From positions 1 through 64,000 of the forward strand of contig NZ_SRYB01000023.1 in assembly GCF_004793975.1 (NCBI RefSeq): a stretch of DNA of 64,000 bases, written 5' to 3'. The position numbers and the translations under genes are program-made. Below, piece by piece: positions 16,302 through 25,831 of this stretch. This DNA comes from Lepagella muris. Lineage in GTDB: Bacteria; Bacteroidota; Bacteroidia; Bacteroidales; Muribaculaceae. A model generated the notes under the pieces. The model searched no databases. It worked only from the letters and a program-made list of their open reading frames with translations, and was not told where the DNA came from. Positions within the stretch are counted from its first letter, which is position 1. Every line of letters starts with the position of its first letter.

Positions 16302-17270
16302 ATGAAAACGATTGCAGAATATTCGTCAGACGTTGAGCTGGCGATACGTTCCCTCGGCTTGCCGGGGGGTAAACTTTCTTCTCTTTACGAACCTATAGAA
16401 TATGGACTGTCGGCAGGGGGTAAGCGCATCCGCCCGGTGCTTGTGCTTATGGGCGCGGATGCATTCGGCGGCAACGCTTTGTCGGCAATGACTCCGGCAG
16501 TCGGCATAGAGACGTTTCATAATTTCACGCTTCTCCATGATGACGTGATGGATAATTCCGACCTGCGTCGCGGGCGCCCGACGGTGCATAAGAAATATGA
16601 TGAGAACACGGCTATCCTTTCAGGCGACACGATGCTGACTCTTGCCACGAAATATGTGGCAACGGTGGATGATGCCAAGCTTCGCCGTGTGCTCGACACG
16701 TTCAACGATATGGCGCTCCGCGTATATGAGGGTCAGCGCATGGATATGGATTTCGAGACGGCTGAGAGTATAGCAGTGAATGACTACCTGGAGATGATCG
16801 AGGGGAAGACGAGTTCTCTTCTCGGCGCGTCGGTGAAGATAGGGGCAATAATCGGCGATGCGAGTGATAAGGATGCTGACCTGATGTATGAATATGGCAA
16901 GATGATGGGCGTGGCGTTCCAGATACAGGATGACTGGCTCGACACGTTTGGCGATTCCGCCACGTTCGGCAAGCCCATCGGCGGCGATATCCTCAACGGC
17001 AAGAAGACGTATCTCTACGTGGCGGCTCTTGCCGAGGGTGGACAGACGGCGGATGCGCTACGTGCCGCTTTCAACATCCCCGCCGGAGAGATGAGGATAA
17101 AGGCTGTGACACGCCTTTACGAGAAGTTGGGCATCGACGAGAAATGCAAGAAGGCAGTGGGGCATTATTCCTCGAAGGCACTGAAGGCTCTCAACGCCAC
17201 GTCGCTTGACGAGGAGAAGAAGGAGGCATTCAGAAAACTTGCGGAGAAACTGATAGGACGAAAGAAATGA
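16302..17270 (+). CDS. polyprenyl diphosphate synthase
   Basis: 322 aa trans-isoprenyl diphosphate synthase: GGKRIRP substrate loop, first Asp-rich motif DDVMD (LLHDDVMDNSDLRRG) and second motif QIQDDWLD. It condenses isopentenyl diphosphate with allylic diphosphates for quinone side chains or related isoprenoids. Product chain length cannot be read reliably from the residues before the first Asp-rich motif. The stop overlaps the start of tatD by 4 bp. Confidence 0.93.
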   Translation: MKTIAEYSSDVELAIRSLGLPGGKLSSLYEPIEYGLSAGGKRIRPVLVLMGADAFGGNALSAMTPAVGIETFHNFTLLHDDVMDNSDLRRGRPTVHKKYDENTAILSGDTMLTLATKYVATVDDAKLRRVLDTFNDMALRVYEGQRMDMDFETAESIAVNDYLEMIEGKTSSLLGASVKIGAIIGDASDKDADLMYEYGKMMGVAFQIQDDWLDTFGDSATFGKPIGGDILNGKKTYLYVAALAEGGQTADALRAAFNIPAGEMRIKAVTRLYEKLGIDEKCKKAVGHYSSKALKALNATSLDEEKKEAFRKLAEKLIGRKK

Positions 17271-18031
17271 TCGACACGCACACACATCTATATCTTGACT
17301 CATTTCCTGAGGGTGGAGAGAATGTGGTTTCGCGTGCGGTTGAAGCCGGAGTGTCGCATCTGATTATGCCGAATGTAGACACCACCACAATCGGGAGCAT
17401 GATGCGTCTGCATCATGCTCTTCCCGACGTGACCTCCGTGGCTATGGGATTGCATCCCACGGAGGTCAGGGACGACTGGCGTCAGCACGTCGGCGAAATG
17501 GAGACGATGCTTGATGCCGGCGGCTTTGTGGCTGTGGGGGAGGTGGGTATCGACCTTTATTGGGACAAGACCTACGCCCATCTTCAGAAAGAGGCATTCC
17601 GTGAGCATTTGAGGATAGCCGACCGTCTGGATCTTCCGGTGATCATCCATTGCCGGGAGGCACTTCCGGAGACTCTGGAGGTGATAGCGGAGGGGGCTCC
17701 GAAAGTGCGGTTGGTGTTTCATAGTTTCACAGGTGCACCGGAAGACGTGGAGCGTATCCGTGAGGTGTGCGACCCGATGTTCGGCATAAACGGGGTAGTC
17801 ACCTTCAAGAATGCCGAGCCTCTGCGCACATCGCTTCAAGAGATCGGTCTCGACAGGCTGCTGCTTGAGACGGATTCCCCTTATCTTGCTCCGGTGCCCA
17901 ACCGTGGCAAGCGAAATGAGAGCGCGTATCTCCCTTATATATGCTGTAGGGTGGCGGATACGCTCGGATTGACGAGTGAGGAGGTGGAGCGGGCTACAGA
18001 CCATAATGCCATACAAACATTCCGCCTATGA
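17267..18031 (+). CDS. tatD: TatD-family metal-dependent hydrolase/DNase
   Basis: 254 aa TIM-barrel hydrolase. Metal ligands are visible in order: DTHTH near the N-terminus, GEVGID, IIHCREA, HSFTG and ETDSPYL. TatD enzymes have 3'-5' exonuclease activity and process DNA or RNA ends in the cytoplasm. It overlaps the upstream polyprenyl synthase and the downstream antiporter by 4 bp each, so all are translationally coupled. Confidence 0.92.
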   Translation: MIDTHTHLYLDSFPEGGENVVSRAVEAGVSHLIMPNVDTTTIGSMMRLHHALPDVTSVAMGLHPTEVRDDWRQHVGEMETMLDAGGFVAVGEVGIDLYWDKTYAHLQKEAFREHLRIADRLDLPVIIHCREALPETLEVIAEGAPKVRLVFHSFTGAPEDVERIREVCDPMFGINGVVTFKNAEPLRTSLQEIGLDRLLLETDSPYLAPVPNRGKRNESAYLPYICCRVADTLGLTSEEVERATDHNAIQTFRL

Positions 18032-20049
18032 CCACGTTGCTCTCCATGTTCTCGTTTCCGCTCACGCAGCCGGTGCCTATATTCCTTCTGGTGCTGCTCA
18101 TCATACTGCTGTGTCCGATAGTGTTCCGTCGTCTTGGAATCCCTCAGATAGTCGGACTGATATTGTCGGGGGTGGTGGTGGGTCCCTACGGGCTGGATCT
18201 GCTCATGAGGGATTCGAGTTTCGAGATATTCGGACAAGTGGGCATACTCTACCTTATGTTTCTGGCGGCGGTGGAGATCGATATGTTTCATCTTAAGAAG
18301 AATCTGAAACATGGCATTATTTTCGGTATTCTGACGTTTGCCATCCCTATGGGTATAGGCATCGTGGGCTCTCGCGTGGCATTCGGGGCATCGTGGGCTA
18401 CGTGCGTGCTGATCTCGTCGATGTATGCTTCACACACTCTGATCTCTTATCCGATCGTAAGCAAGTTCGGGCTTCAGAATGCCCGTCCGGCAGTGATAGC
18501 GGTGTGTGCCACGATTGTAGCGGTGCTTCTGTCGCTCGTGACGCTTGCCGGAGTTGTCGACAGTGCGTCAGACGGCTTCAGCATACGCCGGTTTATGGTG
18601 CTTTTCGTGCTGATGATTGTCTATGCGACAGGGGTAGGGATGATCTCCAAGATTATCACTAAATGGTTCTTCCGGAAATTCAGTGATGAGGTTAGCCAAT
18701 ACATCTATGTCCTGGCGATGGTGTTCATAGCGTCGGGTGTGGCACAGCTTATCGGGCTGGAGGCAATTCTCGGAGCGTTCTATGCCGGACTTGTGCTCAA
18801 CCGTTTCATTCCGGCACGATCCGGACTTATGGGGCGTATAAAATTTGTGGGTAATGCCATATTCATCCCCTATTTCCTGATAGGAGTGGGAATGCTTATC
18901 AACGTCCACGTCATCTTCCAGAGCCTTTACGTGGGATGGGTGGCGTTGAACATGGTAGTCGTGGCGATGGCGTCTAAATGGCTCTCCGCATACGTTGGCG
19001 CGAAGATATTCAGGCTTGGACGTACTGACCGCAAGATAATGTTCGGACTCACATCCGGCAAGGCAGCGGCTACGATAGCCGCAACCATGATAGGTTTCCA
19101 GCACGGTCTGCTTACGGAAGACATGATGAACGGCGCGGTGCTCATGATTCTTGTGTGTTGCCTTGTGTCGACCGTCACCACGCAGAATGCTTCCAAGCGT
19201 CTCAGGATAGAGCGCACGGAGGCGGAGCTAAATGCCGAGGGTGAACGCGTGCCGGGGGAATATGCCCGTCAGCTTGTGGCTGTGGCGAATCCGGTGACTG
19301 CGGAGGGTCTCATGAGGATGGCTCTGCTGATGCGTAATCCTGCGAATCAGAATCCGGTGACGGCGTTGTTCGTGAGGAACTCCGACGATACGCGCACCCT
19401 TGAGATGGGGCGCAGCGCGTTGCGTTCGGCAGTGGCGGCGGCGCAGTCGGTGGATATCGAGGTGAAGGATATAGAGCGTTATGATGTCAATGTGGTGGCA
19501 GGCGTCACCAATGAGGCGAAGCAGAACCGAGCGAGCGACGTGATGATCGGACTCCACAGGAAATCGAACGTGGTAGACAGTTTCTTCGGAAGCATGATCG
19601 AGCAGCTGCTCCAGTCGATGCACCGCATGATCTTCATAAGCCGGTGCTACGCGCCGGTGATGACGCTCAACCGCATCATGGTGCTCGTGCCCGATAAGGC
19701 GGAATATGAGACAGGGTTTCAGACGTGGGTTGAGCGTATCGGTAATCTTGCGGGGCAGATGGCTTGCAAGGTTATATTCATGGCATATCCGGTGACAGCC
19801 TCCTTCATCCGCAACGTGCTTGAGGAGGAGCATTTCGAGATCCGTCATGAATACCGGGAGCTTCAGAGTTGGGACGATTTCATCGTGTTTTCCGCCGATA
19901 TTGAGGTGGAAGACCTGTTTATGATAGTCGGGGCGAGGAAAGGGTCGATCTCCTATTCCGGAGATATGGAGAGCCTGCCGTCGTTCTTGGGACGCAATTT
20001 CTCTCAGCATAACATAGTGCTTGTCTATCCCGCACAGTTTGGAGAGTGA
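18028..20049 (+). CDS. CPA2-type cation/proton antiporter with cytosolic C-terminal domain
   Basis: 673 aa. About 12 transmembrane segments in the first 390 residues (starting FLLVLLIILLCPIVFRRLG, then IVGLILSGVVVGPYGLDLL), typical of the monovalent cation:proton antiporter-2 family. The C-terminal about 280 residues are soluble and look like one or two universal-stress-protein-like modules (LVAVANPVTAEGLMRMALLM, then IMVLVPDKAE). It probably exchanges K+ or Na+ for H+. Last of the overlapping run that begins at 15702. Confidence 0.88.
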   Translation: MTTLLSMFSFPLTQPVPIFLLVLLIILLCPIVFRRLGIPQIVGLILSGVVVGPYGLDLLMRDSSFEIFGQVGILYLMFLAAVEIDMFHLKKNLKHGIIFGILTFAIPMGIGIVGSRVAFGASWATCVLISSMYASHTLISYPIVSKFGLQNARPAVIAVCATIVAVLLSLVTLAGVVDSASDGFSIRRFMVLFVLMIVYATGVGMISKIITKWFFRKFSDEVSQYIYVLAMVFIASGVAQLIGLEAILGAFYAGLVLNRFIPARSGLMGRIKFVGNAIFIPYFLIGVGMLINVHVIFQSLYVGWVALNMVVVAMASKWLSAYVGAKIFRLGRTDRKIMFGLTSGKAAATIAATMIGFQHGLLTEDMMNGAVLMILVCCLVSTVTTQNASKRLRIERTEAELNAEGERVPGEYARQLVAVANPVTAEGLMRMALLMRNPANQNPVTALFVRNSDDTRTLEMGRSALRSAVAAAQSVDIEVKDIERYDVNVVAGVTNEAKQNRASDVMIGLHRKSNVVDSFFGSMIEQLLQSMHRMIFISRCYAPVMTLNRIMVLVPDKAEYETGFQTWVERIGNLAGQMACKVIFMAYPVTASFIRNVLEEEHFEIRHEYRELQSWDDFIVFSADIEVEDLFMIVGARKGSISYSGDMESLPSFLGRNFSQHNIVLVYPAQFGE

Positions 20050-20101
20050 GAATGTAGCCCACAGATGAGGAATAGTCGTTTAATGAAAATATTCAATAGA
20101 A

Positions 20102-20722
20102 ATGAAAACAGGATTATTTTATGCATTCGGAGCCTTCTTGCTTGTGTCATGTTCAGGCAGTCAAGGGAAGGGTAGCGCAGATAGCGACAGCATAGAGGAG
20201 ACGGCATCGCTTGTCGATTCGATTCCGGCTGAGCCTCGTCCGGTCCTGACGAAAGACAGTATCGGCGGGATATTTATAGGAGAGTCGGTCAACGACGTGC
20301 CTGACGCCATAGAGGGTCTCTACACGGCGAAGGAGAACGGAGCATCGCCTGATGCGGTGACAATCGTCTTCAAGGGGGCAGAGGGAGAGCGTTTCATCGC
20401 ATACGATTTCGGCGAAGGGAAGATCGATGTCATCAACCTTATCGACACAGTGGCGCAGGTGAAGGCACCGCGCGGCATGTTCGGCATAGGGGATAAGTTC
20501 AGTAATGTGCTTCAGTTGCCGGGGGTCGAGACAGAATGGTCGGGCTATGACAATTCGGGCACGTGGTATTGGAAATGGGAGGGGTTGTGGTTCGCTCCTT
20601 CGCAGGAGACGATATCCGAGAATCTGAGCCGTCGGCTTTACCAGCCAATACAGGCTCCGACTCCGGCGGATTTCGACGACAGCGTTACTGTGGGCTTCAT
20701 CGGCACCGGATTGCCGTTCTGA
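20102..20722 (+). CDS. lipoprotein of unknown function
   Basis: 206 aa. Lipobox LVSC with Cys17, then a low-complexity Ser/Asp/Glu linker (about 18-45) and a compact beta-rich domain (IGGIFIGESVNDVPDAIEG, IVFKGAEGERFIAYDFGEG, GMFGIGDKFSNVLQLPGVE). I do not recognise the family with certainty. It lies 52 bp after the antiporter gene and is followed by a bidirectional terminator. Confidence 0.75.
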   Translation: MKTGLFYAFGAFLLVSCSGSQGKGSADSDSIEETASLVDSIPAEPRPVLTKDSIGGIFIGESVNDVPDAIEGLYTAKENGASPDAVTIVFKGAEGERFIAYDFGEGKIDVINLIDTVAQVKAPRGMFGIGDKFSNVLQLPGVETEWSGYDNSGTWYWKWEGLWFAPSQETISENLSRRLYQPIQAPTPADFDDSVTVGFIGTGLPF

Positions 20723-20759
20723 TCCGCAGAGAGCAACGCTCCATCTTATTAAAAAAGCA

Positions 20760-20805
20760 AGGAGGCAGGAAGAATTTGATTTCTTTCTGCCTCCTCGGTT
20801 TTAGC
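20760..20805. terminator. bidirectional terminator between convergent genes
   Basis: 15-bp arms (20760-20774 and 20781-20795), built on AGGAGGCAG/CTGCCTCCT, flanked by A6 on the left and a T4 tract on the right. It serves the lipoprotein gene on the plus strand and the antiporter gene on the minus strand. Confidence 0.75.
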
Positions 20806-20832
20806 TTAGGGCTATTCAAGGGGCTTTCCGCG

Positions 20833-23172
20833 CTATTTCATTGCGTCGATGCGGGAGGCATCGCCAACTACCCAGACGATATCGCCTTCGCGCAGCACGG
20901 TGGAGGGACCGGGTTGCTCAAATTCATCTTCACCGCGTTGCACTTTCACGATCATGCTGTAGTAGTCGGTGCGTAGGTTGGTCTGTCCGAGAGGTATGTT
21001 GATGATCGGCGAGGAGGCTGAGAGGAGTATGCTGCGCAGGGCAATTTCCGGCTGAGTGGTCTCCACTGCCATGAATGCCGCCTGATCACGTTCGATATCG
21101 TCGTTAAGCTTTTTTATCTGTTCGTCGGTGCCGATCACTCCGAGTATGTCGCCGGGGAATATCCTGGCGTCGATGGAGGGTAGGGGCATCATGCGGTCGC
21201 CGCGCTGTATGCTTGAGACGCTGATGCCGTAGTCATCACGCAGACCGGAATCCTTCAGCCTGTCGCCGACAAAGGGGCAATATGCACCCACCTGTATGTA
21301 TGCCTGATGCAGGTCGCTCACAAGATTATTGTTGATGCCAAGTCGGGTGTTCTCCCGTATGTTGAGGTTGTCGATGAATTTCTTCTCGATGTTGCCATAT
21401 CTCACCATTAGCTTCGACGATGCGAAGATCAATATCAAGGCGAAGCATACCACCCCGACAATCCATGCTATCATTGAGTTGTAGGCGATTGATATCATAT
21501 AGACTATGAAGAAGAGAGTGATCAGATAGCGTATGATCTTCATGGCGACGAGAGGCACGTCGTAGAAACTTGCCGAGGCATGGAGCTGCATCTTCTCATC
21601 CGGTTTTGTGGAACTGAACGATAGGGCAAACAGGAATGGAAGCATACAGGCGAACGTGATGGCAGTGGCTATAATCCGCCACCATGCCCCCATGTACTGA
21701 TGGGTGAGCGGGAAGAGGAATTGCCTCGACACGAGGATTATGGCGAGAAGCACCACGGAGTAGAGGAGTATGCGCCATACGTAGCGGCTCAGTATCTCCT
21801 TCCAGAGCCGTTTTGTCTCGCTCGAGTCGGTCACTTGCTTTGAATATCTGTCGATGAGGAAACTGAGTTTCTCGGGAAGGTGCTTCTCCACGAATCCGTA
21901 GGCAGGCTGCGAGAGCTTCACGAAATAGGGGGTGGTGAAGATGGTGATGACCGACACCGCCACGATGATGGGGTAGAGGGAAGGCTCCAGCACACCGAGG
22001 CTCATGCCGAGCGATGCTATGATGAAGGAGAACTCGCCTACCTGCGTCAGAGTGAAGCCGCTCTCTATCGCCACTCTGAGCGATTGCCCCGTGACGAGCA
22101 TACCGAGGGTGCCGAAGAATATCATGCCGCAGATCACCACCACTGCCAGGATAAGAATCTCACTCCAATAGGACACGAGCACCGAGGGATCCACCATCAT
22201 TCCCACCGATATGAAGAAGACTGCACCGAAGAGGTCTTTCACCGGGAGCACCACTCTCTCCATCCTCTCCGCCACCATCGTGCCGGCAAGTATGGAGCCC
22301 ATCACGAATGCACCCAGCTCAAGGGAGAATCCGCATACCACCGAGAATATCGCCATGGAGAAGCATAGTCCCATCGCCACTACGAGCAGAGTCTCATCGT
22401 TGAGGAAATTCTTTATCTTGGATAGGAAGGAGGGAAGAACATATATGCCGACCACACACCAGATGATGAGGAAGAAGATCAGTTTGCCGATAGAGAACAG
22501 CAGCTCGGTCCCTTCGATGTTGCCCATGGCGAGCGACGACAGAAGCACGAGCATGAGAACGGCGAATAAGTCTTCGATTATCAGGACGGCAAGGACGAGC
22601 GACGCGAATTTCTTCTGCCTCATGCCGAGGTCGGTGAGCGTCTTCAGGATTATCGTCGTGCTCGACATGGATATCATGCCTCCGAGGAATATGCAGTTGA
22701 TATAGTTCAACTGTAGAATCTTGCCGACACCGAATCCGGCAAATGTCATGCCGGTGATGATGATCAGTGCGGTGATTATCGCCGATGATCCGGCGTTCAT
22801 CAGTTTCTTGAAACTGAACTCCAGACCGAGGGTGAACATCAGCACGACGATGCCGAGGTCCGCCCAGAACTCGATGTTGTCAAGATTGGAGATTGAGGGC
22901 AGATACTCAAACTTAGGGCTTGCGAGGAACCCGGCAAGAATGTAGCCGAGCACTACAGGCTGCTTCAGTTTCTTGAAAAGGAGGGTCACGATGGCGGCAA
23001 GGAGCAGAATCCAAGCGAGGTCGCCGATGAGCCCGTTGGTATGATCCTCCACATCGGAAGATTTGGTGGCATTGTGATCGTCGTTGATTTCGGTATATAC
23101 TGCCGTCTCGAGTTGGTCGACGGTCTCTTGCGACGAAATGTCAAGGTTGGTTGAGATAGGGAGATTGATCAT
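20833..23172 (-). CDS. Kef/CPA2-type cation/proton antiporter with TrkA-C domain
   Basis: 779 aa. A soluble acidic N-terminus (1-47) precedes about 12 membrane segments (from GLIGDLAWILLLAAIVTLLF; LEFSFKKL and TIILKTLTDLGMRQKKFASL are family-typical). More membrane segments lie around 450-570, and a C-terminal TrkA-C-like regulatory domain ends the protein (FPGDILGVIGTDEQIKKL; VLREGDIVWVVGD). It probably exports K+ or Na+ in exchange for H+. Different in domain make-up from the antiporter at 18028 and convergent with it. Confidence 0.88.
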   Translation of the reverse strand: MINLPISTNLDISSQETVDQLETAVYTEINDDHNATKSSDVEDHTNGLIGDLAWILLLAAIVTLLFKKLKQPVVLGYILAGFLASPKFEYLPSISNLDNIEFWADLGIVVLMFTLGLEFSFKKLMNAGSSAIITALIIITGMTFAGFGVGKILQLNYINCIFLGGMISMSSTTIILKTLTDLGMRQKKFASLVLAVLIIEDLFAVLMLVLLSSLAMGNIEGTELLFSIGKLIFFLIIWCVVGIYVLPSFLSKIKNFLNDETLLVVAMGLCFSMAIFSVVCGFSLELGAFVMGSILAGTMVAERMERVVLPVKDLFGAVFFISVGMMVDPSVLVSYWSEILILAVVVICGMIFFGTLGMLVTGQSLRVAIESGFTLTQVGEFSFIIASLGMSLGVLEPSLYPIIVAVSVITIFTTPYFVKLSQPAYGFVEKHLPEKLSFLIDRYSKQVTDSSETKRLWKEILSRYVWRILLYSVVLLAIILVSRQFLFPLTHQYMGAWWRIIATAITFACMLPFLFALSFSSTKPDEKMQLHASASFYDVPLVAMKIIRYLITLFFIVYMISIAYNSMIAWIVGVVCFALILIFASSKLMVRYGNIEKKFIDNLNIRENTRLGINNNLVSDLHQAYIQVGAYCPFVGDRLKDSGLRDDYGISVSSIQRGDRMMPLPSIDARIFPGDILGVIGTDEQIKKLNDDIERDQAAFMAVETTQPEIALRSILLSASSPIINIPLGQTNLRTDYYSMIVKVQRGEDEFEQPGPSTVLREGDIVWVVGDASRIDAMK

Positions 23173-23174
23173 GT

Positions 23175-23236
23175 GGGGGGGTATGGTTTATGGGTTAAGG
23201 GTTAAGGGTTATGGGGGATGGTTTATGGTTTAATTA
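23175..23236. repeat. G-rich short repeat tract
   Basis: Starts with G7 (23175-23181) and continues with imperfect units of the types GGTTTATG and GGTTAAGG. It fills the gap between the antiporter start and the AI-2E-type permease stop and runs into the latter's last codons. Similar GGTTTA/AAGGTTTA wording occurs in the repeats around neuD. Confidence 0.5.
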
Positions 23237-24333
23237 TGTCGGTCATATCGCTGCACGATATACGTATTATAATAGGAGAGGAGCAGGCTCGTCATGGGGA
23301 GAGCGATAATAAGTCCCATGAAGCCGAGAAGCGTGCCCCAGATAGATAGCGACAGCAGGATTATGGCAGGGTTCATGCCCATTGCCTTACCCATTATCTT
23401 GGGAGTGAGGATAAGATCCTGTATGCACTGCACAATGACGTAGACCGCCATACTCTCCCAGAAGATAACCCAGAAATTCACTCCCGTGCTCGCTGTGCAT
23501 ACGATGCATAGGATTGCAGTGATGGGGAGGGATATCAGCTGAAGATACGGGACCATGTTGAGCATTCCGATAAACAGCCCGAGGATTACCCCCATCGGTA
23601 GTCCGATTATGAGAAATCCGATGGAGAACAATATCCCGACAATAGACGCTATGAGGAATTGTCCGCGGAAATACCGGTTCATTGCATCCTTTATGTCATT
23701 CCCGGTGCGGTATGCCCATTTTCTGTGAGCGACCGGCACGAGCTGCTTGAATCCGAGCATTATCCGTTCGTAGTCAAGCATGATGAATATCGTGTATAGC
23801 ACCACGATCAGCCAGCTAAGCAGCCCCAGGATGAATGCGAGACCGGAGCTTAGAAAGGTCCATGATGAGGATACAGTAGTCTTAATCACTTCCTTCCATT
23901 CCTCCTTTGATAGAAGCATCGAGATGGAATTAATGTCGATGTTGTCGCGTATGAATGCATGGATGTTGTCGGAGATATAGGGTATCTTGGTTTTGGTGGA
24001 AGTGTAATGCTTCAGCATATCGGTCATCTCTGAAGTCTCCGACACGAGATAGGGGGTGAATGTCACGAAGAATAGAGTGAGTACTAATGCAGCTTCCAAT
24101 AGAGTCAGCACTACGGGGAGGAACCGGGATTGGGTCCGTATGATCTTCATGTTCCACCTGACCACAGGCTCAAGCATATACGCAATCAGGCAAGCGACGA
24201 GGAACGGGAGTAGCACCCCTTTCAATATCTCCAGCAGATATAGGATGGCTATGACGAGAATCACGGTGAAGGAGATTCTCACAACGCGGTCGAAAGTGTA
24301 AGGGCGTCTGACGGTGTTTTGTTGAATGTCCAT
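23230..24333 (-). CDS. AI-2E/PerM-family membrane transporter
   Basis: 367 aa from the ATG at 24333 (MDIQQNTVRRPYTFD). A longer frame to 24405 begins with a non-typical stretch and is not preferred. About eight membrane segments with a large soluble loop between the third and fourth; the family-typical end includes GLPMGVILGLFIGMLNMVPYL and GKAMGMNPAIILLSLSIWG. Members of this family have been linked to autoinducer-2 export or Na+/H+ exchange; the substrate here is unknown. Confidence 0.87.
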   Translation of the reverse strand: MDIQQNTVRRPYTFDRVVRISFTVILVIAILYLLEILKGVLLPFLVACLIAYMLEPVVRWNMKIIRTQSRFLPVVLTLLEAALVLTLFFVTFTPYLVSETSEMTDMLKHYTSTKTKIPYISDNIHAFIRDNIDINSISMLLSKEEWKEVIKTTVSSSWTFLSSGLAFILGLLSWLIVVLYTIFIMLDYERIMLGFKQLVPVAHRKWAYRTGNDIKDAMNRYFRGQFLIASIVGILFSIGFLIIGLPMGVILGLFIGMLNMVPYLQLISLPITAILCIVCTASTGVNFWVIFWESMAVYVIVQCIQDLILTPKIMGKAMGMNPAIILLSLSIWGTLLGFMGLIIALPMTSLLLSYYNTYIVQRYDRHN

Positions 24334-24460
24334 CTGAAAGATAATGATAAATAGATAATGATACGATGGCGGGGCAACGCCCGAGAGAATGCCACCGGAT
24401 GCCATTGAAGTGAAAATTCAGAGAGTAAAATTAGTAACTATTTCTCATGTGACAAAAAAC

Positions 24461-24494
24461 TTGGATGAAATTCAGAAAAACTTTTGTAACTTTG
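24461..24494 (+). promoter_or_regulatory. promoter of the PBP4-type peptidase gene
   Basis: TTG (24461-24463), a 23-bp spacer and TAACTTTG (24487-24494), a full match to the -7 box. It predicts a leader of about 100 nt. Confidence 0.5.
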
Positions 24495-24598
24495 TGGCGA
24501 TAGAAGAGTCCTGACGCCTGCACCGGTCGGAATTTACAGGAAAGACGGCGCGAGCGAGGAGTGAAATTTCATAACTTCAGAAGATAGGGAAATGCAAT

Positions 24599-25831
24599 AT
24601 GAATAGAATCATAATGCTGATGGCGTTGCTGCTCGTGAAGGCAACGCTGCTTATGGCGGTCACGTCAGAAGAAGCCGTCAGAAAATTTGTGAATACGTGT
24701 GGAATACGCCCGGAATCAGTGGCGGTCATGATAGTGAATCTTGCCGATGGCGACACCTTGGGTCAACATAACACCTCCATGCCGCTGCTTCCAGCCTCCA
24801 TCATGAAGGCAGTCACTACAGCCACGCTGCTTGAGAAGGCAAGTGCCGACTATCGTTATCATACTCCTATATATATCGACGGTCCGCTCGACATGGGTAT
24901 ACTGAGAGGGAATCTCATCGTGGAGGGTGCGTGCGATCCGTCGGTCAATTCCGCTGTGGAGCCATTCGGTCAGGATATAATAGAGGAGATTACGGATGCC
25001 CTGCGTCTTGCCGGCATCACGAAGATAGAGGGTAATGTGTTGATAGACGAGACAGCCTACGGAGGCACACCCCGTCCGGCATCGTGGCATCCATCGGATT
25101 TCAAGGAGGCGTATGGCACAGGGATACATACGTTTAATTTCGAGAACAATGCCAACGGCAGGAAGTCGGTGGAGAATCCGTCGAGAGTGTTTATGTCGCG
25201 GTTGAAGAGGGCTCTTTCTGCTGAGATGATCACAATTGACGGCAAGGATCTCGGCGAGGGTAAGCGCACGCTGCTTTTTGATCACGTCTCTCCTCCGGTG
25301 GATGAGATTATGAGGTCATGCATGATGCGCAGCGACAATATGTTTGCGGAGGCAATGCTCCGCACGTATGGCAAACTTGAGGGGAAGGATGGCTCGACAG
25401 AGACAGCTGCTACGAGAGAACTTGCCTATTGGACCGATAGGGATATGCCGATGGAGGGGGTGGAGATAATAGATGGCTCAGGTCTTTCGAGAAGTAATCG
25501 TGTCACGGCTGACTTCATGACCGGGATGCTCGGCGTCATGGGCGACAATGCCACATACGCCTCCTTCTTTCCGCTTGCAGGACAGGAGGGCACGTTGAAG
25601 AGCTTCCTTGCGGAGACTCCGCTTGACAGTTATATTGCGATGAAGACGGGGAGCATGAAGGGGGTGCAGTGTTATGCCGGATATAAGGTAGATGAAAACT
25701 ATATGCCGACGCATTCCGTTGTGATTATCATGAACGACATAACGGGAAGCCGGTCGAAGGCGAAGAAGGCTGCGGAGACAATGCTTCTTGAAATATTTTG
25801 TAACGAATCAAATATCAAGGAAAATGAATAA
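24599..25831 (+). CDS. dacB: PBP4-type D-alanyl-D-alanine carboxypeptidase/endopeptidase
   Basis: 410 aa, peptidase family S13. Signal peptide about 1-20. Catalytic motifs in order: SxxK at Ser67-Lys70 (PASIMK), SxN in MRSDNMFAE, and KTG in MKTGSMKG. It trims or cleaves peptidoglycan peptides in the periplasm. Shorter than Escherichia coli PBP4 (477 aa), as is common in Bacteroidetes. The last codons overlap the start of the next gene by 8 bp. Confidence 0.9.
   Translation: MNRIIMLMALLLVKATLLMAVTSEEAVRKFVNTCGIRPESVAVMIVNLADGDTLGQHNTSMPLLPASIMKAVTTATLLEKASADYRYHTPIYIDGPLDMGILRGNLIVEGACDPSVNSAVEPFGQDIIEEITDALRLAGITKIEGNVLIDETAYGGTPRPASWHPSDFKEAYGTGIHTFNFENNANGRKSVENPSRVFMSRLKRALSAEMITIDGKDLGEGKRTLLFDHVSPPVDEIMRSCMMRSDNMFAEAMLRTYGKLEGKDGSTETAATRELAYWTDRDMPMEGVEIIDGSGLSRSNRVTADFMTGMLGVMGDNATYASFFPLAGQEGTLKSFLAETPLDSYIAMKTGSMKGVQCYAGYKVDENYMPTHSVVIIMNDITGSRSKAKKAAETMLLEIFCNESNIKENE

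Noticed and set aside
20838..22945. Several His/Arg-rich plus-strand frames opposite the antiporter
   Set aside because: Composition is that of antisense shadows of membrane-protein codons.
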